Part shown: positions 42,812-52,085 of the stretch, one piece after another
Numbering within the stretch: the stretch's first letter is position 1
Layout: every line of letters starts with the position of its first letter
Origin: Gammaproteobacteria bacterium
Lineage (GTDB): Bacteria > Pseudomonadota > Gammaproteobacteria > Arenicellales > JAJDZL01
DNA length: 64,000 nucleotides
Direction of reading: 5' to 3'
Assembly: GCA_022823625.1 (NCBI GenBank)
Contig: JAJEHQ010000025.1
Location: 62,001 to 126,000, forward strand
Notes under the pieces: generated by a model
Seen by the model: the letters and a program-made list of their open reading frames with translations, nothing else
What the model was told of the DNA's origin: nothing
Databases searched by the model: none
Program-made: the position numbers and the translations under genes

Positions 42812-44119
42812 ATGCGGAGAAATTCAACGCAAAGATCAACCTCACTTCTTTGTGCGCTACTGACTGCGTTAATCATGCTGTTCGCTGGACCCGCCTTTCC
42901 CATCGATCTTATTGAGAGTTATGAATTGGCAGTCGAAAACAGCTCTGAGCTTGCCGCAGCAAAAATCGAATCACAAGCTGGCGAACTCAATCTTGACATT
43001 ACCAAAGCCATCAGCGTTTTTCCGACTGTAACGATCGGCGCAATGTCAGAGAGAAAAAACAAGTTCGTCGGCGCCGACACCAGAATAGACAGGGCTAATG
43101 TGACGCTATCTCAAACTCTTTGGAGAGAGAGTCTTGGAGCCGGACTGAAATTCTCGGAACAACAAGAAATTCTCGCCGGCCTGATTTACAAGAAAGCACA
43201 GATCAACCTATTCAAGCAAGTCGTCGATGCGTATTTCAATGTCCTCGCCGCCCAGGATACACTCGAAACAAATCGAAGCGAAATTACATCCATACGAGTT
43301 TTGCTTGATCATGCAGTGGTGCGACGAGATGCTGGGGTCGGTACCGAAACTGATGTCAGAATTGCTGAATCACGACTCGCGTTGGCGAATGCCGGTGTCA
43401 TCATGGCAGAAACTGCGGTTGAAAATGCCATTCTGGCACTATCCGAATTAATCGGGCACCGTGCAACCGACATTGATCAGCTGAATGAAAATGCCCCCAC
43501 GCCAAGTATGAAATCCGGGCAGGTGGAAGATTGGACTGAACTGGCTCTAAAGAACAATATCGACCTCGAAATTCAGCAGGTTCAGGTCAATATTGCCGAG
43601 CGGTCAATCCAATTGGCTACTTCCGATTATGATTTTGCAGCTCATCTGAATGTCCGCGTCAATGACAGACTCGGCGGCACTGAATCGTTAATGGACCATT
43701 CGGTTGCATCGATAACAATTTCAAAGTCATTCTCCACAGCTGGTGCGGAATCAAGGCTGAAAAAGCAAGCCACACTGCAGTATGAAGCGGAACTGCAAAG
43801 ACTCAAGGCACTTAGAACTCGAACCGCTACACTCACATCGAGCACATTTCGCAGTGCAGCCAGTCTTATCGAACAAATTGATGCCCTGGAAGTTGCGGTC
43901 AATGCGGTGCAAAGCTCGTATGATCTGACGCAAAGCAACTACGATGTTGGACTGGTCACTTCGCTGGAAGTGCTGGATGCGCAACAGGATTTGTTTGAAG
44001 CCAGGCGAGCATTGCTTGAAGCTCGCTATGCATATCTGCGCAGCCTGATTGCGCTGGAACTAGTTGCCGGTACACTCGATCTCAGCGACCTGCAGGCACT
44101 GAACAATCTGCTACTTTAA
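42812..44119 (+). CDS. tolC: TolC-family outer membrane channel protein
   Basis: 435-aa outer-membrane efflux duct. I use ATG 42812; a TTG at 42806 is also possible. Signal peptide about residues 1-30 (LLCALLTALIMLFAGPAFP). The mature protein has the two-fold repeated TolC pattern, LIESYELAVENSSELAAAKI at the start of repeat 1 and WTELALKNNIDLEIQQVQVNI in repeat 2, with long helices and YDVGLVTSLEVLDAQQDLFEARRALLEARYAYLRSL near the end. Partners with inner-membrane exporters or type I secretion systems encoded elsewhere. Convergent overlap of 9 bases with waaA. Confidence 0.92.
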   Translation: MRRNSTQRSTSLLCALLTALIMLFAGPAFPIDLIESYELAVENSSELAAAKIESQAGELNLDITKAISVFPTVTIGAMSERKNKFVGADTRIDRANVTLSQTLWRESLGAGLKFSEQQEILAGLIYKKAQINLFKQVVDAYFNVLAAQDTLETNRSEITSIRVLLDHAVVRRDAGVGTETDVRIAESRLALANAGVIMAETAVENAILALSELIGHRATDIDQLNENAPTPSMKSGQVEDWTELALKNNIDLEIQQVQVNIAERSIQLATSDYDFAAHLNVRVNDRLGGTESLMDHSVASITISKSFSTAGAESRLKKQATLQYEAELQRLKALRTRTATLTSSTFRSAASLIEQIDALEVAVNAVQSSYDLTQSNYDVGLVTSLEVLDAQQDLFEARRALLEARYAYLRSLIALELVAGTLDLSDLQALNNLLL

Positions 44120-45406
44120 AGTTTCATTCAGATTCAAGAAGCTTTCCAAGTGGTAAGTCGTTCGCTGAAGTGCACCTCGGTTTTTTTCAAGCAAACGACC
44201 TCCATTATTGACCCGTAGTTCCCTCAAGTCCGAATCTTGTAATAGTCGACTCAGGGCTGGCTTTAGTGCCGCAAAGTCATCCACCCGTTCTCCAGCACCA
44301 TTCTCGAGCACCAGTCGCGAAATTTCGCGAAAGTTCGACATGTCAGGGCCAAACACCACAGGCGTTCCAACCAGAATGGGTTCCAGCACGTTGTGACCCC
44401 CAAAGGCTGCAAAGCTGCCACCCACGATCGCGATATCTGATGCGGCATAAAACTCCAGCAACTTTCCCATGGAGTCCACTAGGATCACATCCGAGTTAAC
44501 TTTGGTATCACTCTGCCACTCACTAACCCGCGAAACGGAAAACCCACAGTCAGAAATTTGCCGAAACACTCGATTGAAGCGTTCTGGATGCCGCGGCACA
44601 ATCACTGCAATCAGTTCTGAAATATCCACTCGCAGTTCAATCATTAACTTTAAAAATTGATTTTCTTCACCTTCATGTGAACTACCAAGCACCACCGTCG
44701 GTCGACCTGTGCCACCCCAGCGTTCTCTCAATGCAACCCCGGTTTCTTGAATACCATCGGGCGCTTTCATGTCAAATTTGAGATTACCGGTTACGTGTAC
44801 CAAATCGCTGTTTGCACCAAGCGCGGTGATTCGCTCGGCGTCCACTTTAGTTTGAACGCAAAACGCTGATACGTTTTTGAGTGCATGTCGGCATAAAGGC
44901 AAAAAGGACTTCGCCCTGCTGAAGGTGGTATCGGAAAGTCTGAGATTAACAAAAGCAACAGGAATTTTTCGGGCTCTCGACACACACAGAAAATTGGGCC
45001 ACAACTCCGTTTCAGCAATGATGATCGCGCAAGGTTTCACCGCACCGAGTGCCCGATTGACAATAATTCCGCTATCAACTGGCGCATAGACCTGTGAAAC
45101 ACGACTTCCAAAAAGCCTTGTAATTTGTGCTGACCCAGTTGGTGTAACGCAACTGAGAAGTATTGGTACATCGGAATTTTCAAGCAGGTATTCAACTAGT
45201 GGCCGGATAGCATTGACCTCTCCGACCGATACGGCGTGAATCCATATAGGCCCGGAACTCAAGTGCGAAGGAAGGTACCCGAATCGTTCAGACAAACGTT
45301 GCCAGTATTCCCGACGGGTAGCACCCCGGATCAGAAAACGGACCAGTACAACAGGTACCAGCAGATTAATCAGAACCCGATAGAAGAGTGAGTAAATTTG
45401 TCCCAT
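44111..45406 (-). CDS. waaA: Kdo transferase WaaA
   Basis: 431-aa membrane-anchored glycosyltransferase (GT30) adding 3-deoxy-D-manno-octulosonate to lipid IVA in lipopolysaccharide synthesis, so the cell has an LPS outer membrane. N-terminal anchor LYSLFYRVLINLLVPVVLVRFL, then the conserved IWIHAVSVGEVNA (with the catalytic Glu in GEV), ETELWPNFL, TGNLKFD, GSSHEGEE and GGSFAAFGGHNVLEPILVGTPVVFGP. Starts 1 bp after the hemF stop and is the last gene of the fis-pur operon. Confidence 0.95.
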   Translation of the reverse strand: MGQIYSLFYRVLINLLVPVVLVRFLIRGATRREYWQRLSERFGYLPSHLSSGPIWIHAVSVGEVNAIRPLVEYLLENSDVPILLSCVTPTGSAQITRLFGSRVSQVYAPVDSGIIVNRALGAVKPCAIIIAETELWPNFLCVSRARKIPVAFVNLRLSDTTFSRAKSFLPLCRHALKNVSAFCVQTKVDAERITALGANSDLVHVTGNLKFDMKAPDGIQETGVALRERWGGTGRPTVVLGSSHEGEENQFLKLMIELRVDISELIAVIVPRHPERFNRVFRQISDCGFSVSRVSEWQSDTKVNSDVILVDSMGKLLEFYAASDIAIVGGSFAAFGGHNVLEPILVGTPVVFGPDMSNFREISRLVLENGAGERVDDFAALKPALSRLLQDSDLRELRVNNGGRLLEKNRGALQRTTYHLESFLNLNETLK

Positions 45407-45407
45407 C

Positions 45408-46337
45408 TTACCCGGATTGAACTGAAATCCAATCGCGCGGGGTAAGAAAGTCGTGAATCAAGCGGTGTTCTTCGCTTCCGGGTTCAGCTTTCCAGTCATA
45501 TCTCCAGGTAACTGCAGGTGGCAGAGACATCAGTATCGACTCGGTTCGACCGCCAGACTGCAACCCGAAAAGCGTACCCCGATCATAAACCAGGTTGAAT
45601 TCTACATAACGCCCGCGACGCATGCATTGAAATTCCCGCTCCCGGTCGCCAAAGGATAAACTGCGCCGCCGCTCAACGATGGGAACGTAAGCCTTTAGGA
45701 AATGGTCTCCAACACTTTGCATGAAGCGGAAGGCATTCTCAAATCCACCGTCCGTGTAGTCATCAAAAAAGATTCCGCCAATACCACGTGCTTCTTCCCG
45801 GTGTTTCAGGTAAAAGTACTCGTCACACCAGGATTTCAACCGCAGGTACAACCCTTCACCGAAACCCTCACAGGCATCAGCTGCCGTTTGATGCCAGTGT
45901 ACAGCGTCTTCGACAAATCCATAGTATGGCGTCAGGTCAAATCCGCCGCCAAACCACCATTTTCGTTTGTCGACGTGAATGAACCGGACATTCATGTGAG
46001 TGGTGGGTACGTAAGGGTTCAAAGGATGGAGCACCAACGAAACCCCCATGGCTGAAAACGGCCTGTCTTTGAGGTCAGTTCGCTTTACAGTTGCAGCCTT
46101 CGGTAATTTGACACCGTGGATGGAGGAAAAATTTACACCCGCTTTTTCAAAAATCTCACCTCCCTCAAGCACCCGGCTTGTACCACCTCCGCCGCCTGAG
46201 TACTCCCATCGGTCTTCATAAAATCGATCCGATTCACTTAAAGATTCAAGCGTCTGACAAATATTATTCTGGAGTGAGCGCAGGTAAGACTCGACGCGCT
46301 CTACATTAATCGAGCCCAATTCTACAGAATCATCCAC
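45408..46337 (-). CDS. hemF: Coproporphyrinogen III oxidase, aerobic
   Basis: 309-aa oxygen-dependent enzyme that decarboxylates coproporphyrinogen III to protoporphyrinogen IX in heme synthesis. Signatures: [49 protein letters not shown], and [50 protein letters not shown]. Length typical. 15 bp downstream of tsaC. Use of O2 indicates heme synthesis under at least microaerobic conditions even though the organism respires nitrate. Confidence 0.97.
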   Translation of the reverse strand: MDDSVELGSINVERVESYLRSLQNNICQTLESLSESDRFYEDRWEYSGGGGGTSRVLEGGEIFEKAGVNFSSIHGVKLPKAATVKRTDLKDRPFSAMGVSLVLHPLNPYVPTTHMNVRFIHVDKRKWWFGGGFDLTPYYGFVEDAVHWHQTAADACEGFGEGLYLRLKSWCDEYFYLKHREEARGIGGIFFDDYTDGGFENAFRFMQSVGDHFLKAYVPIVERRRSLSFGDREREFQCMRRGRYVEFNLVYDRGTLFGLQSGGRTESILMSLPPAVTWRYDWKAEPGSEEHRLIHDFLTPRDWISVQSG

Positions 46338-46352
46338 CAGTCAGTACTCCGC

Positions 46353-46910
46353 TCAGCCAGCTCGCAACACCTTTCCGCTCATGGCATCCGTAATTTGAGT
46401 TGGATTTTTTTGATGACCCAACGGGCCGCGCACCACAAAATCCAGGGATTCACCAAGACACCGAGCGACTTCTCGGTGTACGCGAATCGGTATCTGACCA
46501 TGTCGATTGGCACTGGTTGAGACAATCGCGCAACCAGCCAGCCGGCTGAGGTGTGCAGATGCTGGATGCGCAGTCACACGAACAGCGACAGTGTGTGTGG
46601 ATGTACGAAGTGAGATCGGCATTCTCCTGCTGGCTGGAAAAATCCAGGTGTAGGGCCCCGGCCAACTGGCGACGGCCGGGTCCATCATCGACTCCTGAGG
46701 CAGTTCAATAAATGGCAGTAGCTTATTCACATGATCGGCAATCAGGATCAAACCCATTCCTCGCGGCCGGTTCTTGATCCGAACCACACGTCGAACTGCA
46801 ATTTCATTGAACGGGTCGCAGCCAATTCCGAAACATGCTTCCGTAGGGTAGGCAATGACTGCCCCCCTAGAGATGAGTTTGGCTCCGGTTGCAACATCAA
46901 TCAGGTTCAA
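46353..46910 (-). CDS. tsaC: Threonylcarbamoyl-AMP synthase TsaC/YrdC
   Basis: 185-aa single-domain YrdC protein making the threonylcarbamoyl-AMP intermediate for t6A37 modification of tRNA. Conserved AYPTEACFGIGCDPFN, RIKNRPRGMGLILI (the KNRP motif), TWIFPAS, VAVRVTAHP and STSANRHG. It lacks the extra C-terminal domain of Sua5, hence TsaC. tsaC next to hemF is a common proteobacterial pairing. Confidence 0.95.
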   Translation of the reverse strand: MNLIDVATGAKLISRGAVIAYPTEACFGIGCDPFNEIAVRRVVRIKNRPRGMGLILIADHVNKLLPFIELPQESMMDPAVASWPGPYTWIFPASRRMPISLRTSTHTVAVRVTAHPASAHLSRLAGCAIVSTSANRHGQIPIRVHREVARCLGESLDFVVRGPLGHQKNPTQITDAMSGKVLRAG

Positions 46911-46919
46911 TTGTGTTTG

Positions 46920-47426
46920 TTAGCCCCCACCGGCCTGAGGTAAATTTTCGTTCTTTGCGAGTACCGATGCGCGGTTTGTATCTCGATAATTCACGAGTGC
47001 TGCAGCGATATTTTCGTCACTTAGAGCCAAAATTCGTGCTGCTAGAAACGCAGCGTTCTTTGCACCAGCACTTCCAATTGCAACACAGGCGACAGGCACA
47101 CCGCCTGGCATCTGAACTGTTGCCAATAGTGCATCCATACCGCCCAAAGAGCCAGCGTCCAATGGTACGCCAATCACAGGCTTAAGTGTGTGTGCAGCAA
47201 CTGCTCCAGCGAGATGTGCAGCTAGACCGGCTGCAGCAATATAGACCGTGCAACCCCGTGCACCAGAGTCCTCTAGATATTGACGTACCTCGTCGGGTGT
47301 GCGATGTGCTGACAGAATTCGAATCTCCCAATGGACTCCAAGACTGTCCAGCGTGTCAAGCGTTGACTGCATCACTTTCAGGTCCGAATCGGATCCAAGC
47401 ATTACTGCAACAAAATTCTTACTCAA
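46920..47426 (-). CDS. purE: N5-carboxyaminoimidazole ribonucleotide mutase PurE (class I-like)
   Basis: 168-aa purine-synthesis enzyme moving the carboxyl group from N5 to C4 of the imidazole. Motifs: [70 protein letters not shown] and [12 protein letters not shown]. It looks like class I, which needs PurK to make N5-CAIR; the usual neighbour purK is not here. Between purD (12 bp) and tsaC (9 bp) in one operon. Confidence 0.94.
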   Translation of the reverse strand: MSKNFVAVMLGSDSDLKVMQSTLDTLDSLGVHWEIRILSAHRTPDEVRQYLEDSGARGCTVYIAAAGLAAHLAGAVAAHTLKPVIGVPLDAGSLGGMDALLATVQMPGGVPVACVAIGSAGAKNAAFLAARILALSDENIAAALVNYRDTNRASVLAKNENLPQAGGG

Positions 47427-47438
47427 TGTTTACCTCCT

Positions 47439-48737
47439 TTATACGGTTGAAGTAGTCGTACCATGTAAAGCACGTGCACCAATGTCGGTTCGAAAATGCA
47501 TATCCTCAAAATAGATAGTTTTGATTGAATCGTAAGCTGCGTGCCGTGATGCGGCAATTTTCTCTCCGAGTGCTGTAACACACAATACGCGGCCGCCGCT
47601 CACAGTAAACTCGTCAGCCTCATTCATCGCAGTTCCTGCATGGAACACCTTGACCTGATCGCTGCCCGAACCCTCAAGCCCCGAAATTATTGCACCTTTT
47701 CTATAGCTTCCGGGATAACCACCTGACGCTATCACAACTCCAAGCGCAGCGCGGGAGTCCCACTTTGCACTAACGCAGCCTAGATTTCCATTCAGTGCTG
47801 CACTCAACAAGTCGACCAAGTCGGATTTCAGACGCACCATAATTGGCTGTGTTTCCGGGTCTCCCATTCGGCAATTGAATTCAAGAACCTGCGGAACTCC
47901 TTCTGGACTAATCATAAGTCCGGCATACAAAAACCCTGTATAGCGTATACCCTCTCGCAAAAGACCAGCAACCGTTGGCTGAATGATTCTTGTCATTATG
48001 GTGTATTCCATTTTGGCATCAATGATGGGGGCTGGTGAATATGCACCCATGCCGCCGGTATTTGGTCCAAGGTCACCGTCTAATGCGCGTTTATGATCCT
48101 GTGATGTGGCAAGTGGCAGCACATCTTCACCATCGACAATGCAAATGAAACTGGCTTCTTCTCCTTCCAAGCATTGCTCAATCACCACCCGATTGCCAGC
48201 TGTACCAAAACGATTGTGTTCAAGCATATCGCTAACTGCCTGTTTGGCTTGTTCCACGCTTTCAGCAACGATGACACCCTTACCCGCGGCAAGCCCATCC
48301 GCCTTGACTACAATCGGGGCGCCAACCTCCTCAATATATCGATTGGCTTCGATGATTGACTCGAAGGTCTGGTAACTAGCCGTTGGAATTTGGTTGCGGA
48401 CGAGAAACTGCTTGGTGAAATCTTTGGACCCTTCAAGTTGCGCAGCCTCTTTGGATGGGCCAAAGCAGCGCAGCCCCTGCTCTTGAAAGCGATTAACAAT
48501 GCCCTCTGTCAGTGGCGCTTCCGGTCCCACAACGGTCAATTCGATCTGCTCCTCAAGAGCAAAGTCAAGCAACGCATCAATTTCTTCTGCACCAATATTT
48601 ATGTTTGAGACTTTCGGTTCGTTCGCGGTACCAGCATTGCCTGGCGCGACAAACACCTCATTCACTTGTAATGATTCTGCAACCTTCCAGGCCAGGGCGT
48701 GTTCCCTGCCACCCCCGCCAACGATTAGGACCTTCAT
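47439..48737 (-). CDS. purD: Phosphoribosylamine-glycine ligase PurD
   Basis: 432-aa ATP-grasp enzyme joining glycine to phosphoribosylamine in purine synthesis. MKVLIVGGGGREHALAWKV at the N-terminus, GPEAPLTEGI, the ATP-grasp segment PIVVKADGLAAGKGVIVAES, the substrate loop GDLGPNTGGMGAYSPAP and LEFNCRMGDPETQPIM with metal ligands. Full length. 15 bp after purH; the purH-purD order is typical. Confidence 0.97.
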   Translation of the reverse strand: MKVLIVGGGGREHALAWKVAESLQVNEVFVAPGNAGTANEPKVSNINIGAEEIDALLDFALEEQIELTVVGPEAPLTEGIVNRFQEQGLRCFGPSKEAAQLEGSKDFTKQFLVRNQIPTASYQTFESIIEANRYIEEVGAPIVVKADGLAAGKGVIVAESVEQAKQAVSDMLEHNRFGTAGNRVVIEQCLEGEEASFICIVDGEDVLPLATSQDHKRALDGDLGPNTGGMGAYSPAPIIDAKMEYTIMTRIIQPTVAGLLREGIRYTGFLYAGLMISPEGVPQVLEFNCRMGDPETQPIMVRLKSDLVDLLSAALNGNLGCVSAKWDSRAALGVVIASGGYPGSYRKGAIISGLEGSGSDQVKVFHAGTAMNEADEFTVSGGRVLCVTALGEKIAASRHAAYDSIKTIYFEDMHFRTDIGARALHGTTTSTV

Positions 48738-48752
48738 GTGAATTCGCTCTTG

Positions 48753-50312
48753 TTAGTGACGAAAGTGTCGCATTCCGGTGAATAGCATAGCAATCCCATG
48801 ATCATTAACTGCTTCAATCACTTCCGAATCTCGCAGTGACCCACCAGGTTGAATGATGGCTGTTATTCCAGATTCTGCTGCTGTATCGATACTGTCTCTA
48901 AACGGAAAAAATGCATCTGACGCCATCACGGCACCAGAGATTTCAAGTCCGGCATCGGCCGCTTTTAAAGCAGCGATTTTCGCAGAGTCGACCCGACTCA
49001 TCTGTCCGGCACCAATACCTATGGTTGATTGACCTTTTGCGTACACAATCGCGTTTGACTTGACGTGCTTGGCTACTGTCCAGGCAAACATAAGGTCACT
49101 CCGTTCTTCATTGCCGGGCATTCGATGCGAAACAACTTCCGGTTCGATTCCTGCCAGCAGTCGGGTATCTGGCGACTGTACGAGCAACCCTCCGCAAGCG
49201 GTACTGAGACGATGATCTGGCGGTTCACTATAGACCTTTGCGTGCTCCAGCATCCGAATATTCGGTTTGTTTTGCAAGGCCGTCAGTGCTTGCTCGGTTA
49301 CACCAGGGGCTAATATGACTTCAACAAATTGGTTTTGCAAAATCAATTCAGCGGTCGGTCCATCAAGCGGGCGATTGATCGCAATGACTCCGCCAAACGC
49401 AGATGTCGGGTCGGTCTGGTAGGCTAGTTCGTACGCTTTGGTGACGTCAATTGCGGTTGCTACACCGCATGGCGTTGCATGTTTGATGATGACACATGCC
49501 GGCTCGGTAAACTCTGCCACGCAATTGTAGGCGGCATCGACATCTGCAATATTGTTGAACGACAGTGGTTTACCCTGATGCATTTTTGCCTGTTGGAGCC
49601 AATTGCTTTCATCGTTGGTTGCTAGGTAGAATACGGCAGACTGGTGAGGATTCTCGCCATAGCGCATTTCCATCTGCTTCGTGAATGACAGATTCAGGGT
49701 ACTAGGAAAAAACTCGCTGCCAAAGTTGACGCCAGAAAGATAGTTCGAGATGACTGCATCATATTGCGAGGTTCTCAGGTAGGCTTTTAATGCCAGCTGC
49801 ATGCGAGTTTCGCTACGTATCCCATCAAATTCTTCCATTTCCGTCAAAACTGCGTTGTAATCGTTTGGATCAACAATAACAGCGGTATGAGCGCTGTTTT
49901 TGGCGGCCGCCCGAATCATGGCTGGTCCACCGATATCTATATTCTCGATCGCTGTCTCAAGCGAGGTATCGGGATTGGCAGTGACGCTTTCGAAAGGATA
50001 AAGGTTCGCCACAACCAGGTCGATTAGGTGTATGTCATTGTTCTGCATTTCATCCCTGTCCACATCCGGTCTGCCAAGTATTCCGCCGTGAATTTTCGGA
50101 TGCAGCGTCTTCAGTCTGCCGCCCATCAATTCCGGAAACCCGGTGTAGTCAGAAACTGCTATGACATCGATTCCGTTCTCGGCCAGCAGCGACGCGGTGC
50201 CACCCGTGGAAAGAATCTGGACACCTTTTGCCGTCAGCGCGCTGGAAAATTCAACAATTCCCTGCTTGTCCGACACACTGATCAGGGCGCGCCGCGGTTT
50301 GAGTACAGTCAT
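48753..50312 (-). CDS. purH: Bifunctional AICAR formyltransferase / IMP cyclohydrolase PurH
   Basis: 519-aa enzyme of the last two steps of IMP synthesis. N-terminal cyclohydrolase domain (about 1-200) with ALISVSDKQGIVEF, LSTGGTASLL, FPELMGGRLKTLHPKIHGGIL; C-terminal transformylase domain with RYGENPHQSAVFY, IIKHATPCGVATA, SAFGGVIAINRPLD, SNAIVYAKGQSTIGIGAGQMSRVDS and SDAFFPFRDSIDTAAESGITAIIQPGGS. Full length. 45 bp downstream of fis. Confidence 0.97.
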   Translation of the reverse strand: MTVLKPRRALISVSDKQGIVEFSSALTAKGVQILSTGGTASLLAENGIDVIAVSDYTGFPELMGGRLKTLHPKIHGGILGRPDVDRDEMQNNDIHLIDLVVANLYPFESVTANPDTSLETAIENIDIGGPAMIRAAAKNSAHTAVIVDPNDYNAVLTEMEEFDGIRSETRMQLALKAYLRTSQYDAVISNYLSGVNFGSEFFPSTLNLSFTKQMEMRYGENPHQSAVFYLATNDESNWLQQAKMHQGKPLSFNNIADVDAAYNCVAEFTEPACVIIKHATPCGVATAIDVTKAYELAYQTDPTSAFGGVIAINRPLDGPTAELILQNQFVEVILAPGVTEQALTALQNKPNIRMLEHAKVYSEPPDHRLSTACGGLLVQSPDTRLLAGIEPEVVSHRMPGNEERSDLMFAWTVAKHVKSNAIVYAKGQSTIGIGAGQMSRVDSAKIAALKAADAGLEISGAVMASDAFFPFRDSIDTAAESGITAIIQPGGSLRDSEVIEAVNDHGIAMLFTGMRHFRH

Positions 50313-50357
50313 TGAGATCTGATGTAGTCGGGACGCAATAACCAGGGGCGGTGCGAC

Positions 50358-50618
50358 TTACTGCTCCCTAGGAATGCCATAATAGTCAAGTTTCTTTCTT
50401 AAAGTTGCGCGGGAAATGCCCAATATGTTTGCGGTGCGTGTAATGTTCCCTTTCGTGTGCGACATCACATATTCGAAAAGATGACGTTCCAACTCTTCAA
50501 CCATCTGCTGGTACAGCTCTGTGGGTTCCGTCCCCTTGAGATCAGAAAAATAGCGCTTGAGCGAGCGCTTGATGTATCGGCCGAATGACTTGATATTTTT
50601 GACTTTTTTTCTGGCCAT
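50358..50618 (-). CDS. fis: Nucleoid-associated regulator Fis
   Basis: 86-aa Fis protein, a dimeric DNA-bending regulator of stable RNA synthesis and recombination. The C-terminal helix-turn-helix (GNITRTANILGISRATLRKKLDYYG, residues 58-82) is characteristic. The N-terminus is basic (MARKKVKNIKSFGRYIKRSLKR), a little different from the enterobacterial protein. fis as the gene before purH-purD is the pseudomonad-like arrangement; dusB, the enterobacterial partner, is not adjacent. Confidence 0.92.
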   Translation of the reverse strand: MARKKVKNIKSFGRYIKRSLKRYFSDLKGTEPTELYQQMVEELERHLFEYVMSHTKGNITRTANILGISRATLRKKLDYYGIPREQ

Positions 50619-50869
50619 TCGATAAATAGCTTCCCTGACATCCTCAAACAGTCAATTCGATACACAGTCAGATACAACCTGACCATATCAAAAAAATTAG
50701 GTCCAGCGGCGTACAGGTAACAGAACTTAGTGAGACCGCCCGAAAACAATATAATTAACGATACGTTGCAATGGAAGCGATGGCGTATCGGCAACTACAC
50801 AACATGGACAGTGCTGCCGGACACCATTTCATTTTACCTATCTTTTGACAAGGGACAGTACATTTTCAA

Positions 50870-51544
50870 ATGGGTTTGTCAATAGATCGCCTCAAGGACC
50901 CCGAAGTACTAAAAGATAAGGCCTATCGGTCTTTGAGGGACGCGATTTCCTCACTGGATGTGTATGACCCTGAAATCGATTTGCGTCTGGATGAACGAAC
51001 ACTGGCTCAACAGCTTGGTGTCAGTCGCACGCCTATACGGGAGAGTCTGATTCGACTGGAAAACGAGGGTTTTGTCAAAACGATCCCGCACAAAGGTGCA
51101 TTTGTGGTGCGCAAAACGCTTGAACAGGTCATTGACATGGTGCATGTTTGGGCTGCACTTGAATCAATGGCAGCCAGATTGCTAACGGTTCGGGCGAGTG
51201 ACGAGAACATCTCCAAACTCAGGGAGCTATTTTCGACTTATGACGGCTCGAAGTCGCAGGCGAAAATAAACGAGTACTCTGAAACGAACATTGAGTTTCA
51301 CCGAACCATCATTGAAATGAGCCGTTGTAAACCGCTCATGGAAATTTCCGAAAATCTGTTTTTGCATCTGAAAATGATTCGTCTGCGAAGCATCACCGAT
51401 CCAGACCGTGCCAAGCATTCTATCATTGACCACATTCACATTATTGAGGCTCTTGAGTCTCGCGATGCAGACACGGCGGAAACACTAGTCCGAAATCATA
51501 CACTTCGGCTAGCTGAGCAGATTGAGAAACACTGGAATTTTTAG
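50870..51544 (+). CDS. GntR-family regulator, FCD (FadR/VanR-like) subfamily
   Basis: 224-aa transcriptional regulator. N-terminal winged helix: AYRSLRDAISSLDVYD, LDERTLAQQLGVSRTPIRESLIRLENEGFVKTIPHKGAFV (about residues 43-82). C-terminal FCD ligand domain, all helical, with the metal-binding pattern NIEFHRTIIEMS (Asn/His), later DHIHIIEALESRDADTAETLVRNHTLRL. Ligands of this subfamily are usually organic acids. It precedes the nitrate respiration genes by 541 bp on the same strand; whether it regulates them is unknown. Confidence 0.9.
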   Translation: MGLSIDRLKDPEVLKDKAYRSLRDAISSLDVYDPEIDLRLDERTLAQQLGVSRTPIRESLIRLENEGFVKTIPHKGAFVVRKTLEQVIDMVHVWAALESMAARLLTVRASDENISKLRELFSTYDGSKSQAKINEYSETNIEFHRTIIEMSRCKPLMEISENLFLHLKMIRLRSITDPDRAKHSIIDHIHIIEALESRDADTAETLVRNHTLRLAEQIEKHWNF

Positions 51545-52085
51545 GGAGTACGAAAACCTTTCAATCAGCTGTTTCTAACTGACGAAAAGTTGAGTAGAAC
51601 TCAACAAATTAACCTGCCTCTGCATACGATCAAGTAATGTAGTACAACGATTACTCCATTACACATATCTTATTGAAATTGCGAAAGAAAGACGTCAATA
51701 CAACAACCTACGCATTTTCTGAGTTCTGCGAAAATTCCACACGCATGAAGTTGATTAATGGCTGTTTTCAGTTCAATTCGTGATCAGTAGATTCTAAAAG
51801 TTTGCCAGGGAGACTTTTCAGGGTGTGTCGCACAAGTATCTGTAAGAACCCGTAGACGTGTTCGGGTTCCGGTTCATTCATCGATATTGGGAAAATCAGT
51901 TGCCAACGAATCCGATAAAAGCGACCATCTCCCGTGCCCTAATTCGGCTCCAGACTTAAACTATTGTTGATGACATGAAAGATAATTACCTACAATTAAT
52001 ATGGAAATGCAGGATTGAATACACACAATCCGAATTCGACATCTCAATGAGATTAATCATGGATTGCTAAGGAGGCTATCTTAAG
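51545..52085. other. 541-bp spacer upstream of narK
   Basis: No gene seen. A GTTGAG-tagaa-CTCAAC inverted repeat (51589-51605) lies 45 bp after the gntR stop. No convincing FNR/Anr box found; TTGATGACATGAAA near 51967 has only one good half-site. The narK start at 52086 has a strong AAGGAGG ribosome-binding site 10 bases upstream. Confidence 0.5.

Noticed and set aside
51589-51605. TTGAG-tagaa-CTCAA as an FNR site
   Set aside because: Spacer is 5 rather than 4, half-sites deviate, and it is about 480 bp from narK; it is more likely a gntR trailer hairpin.
51960-51985. FNR/Anr-type box upstream of narK (TTGATGACATGAAA)
   Set aside because: Only the left half-site matches; the right half differs at three of five positions and its distance to a -10 box is wrong.
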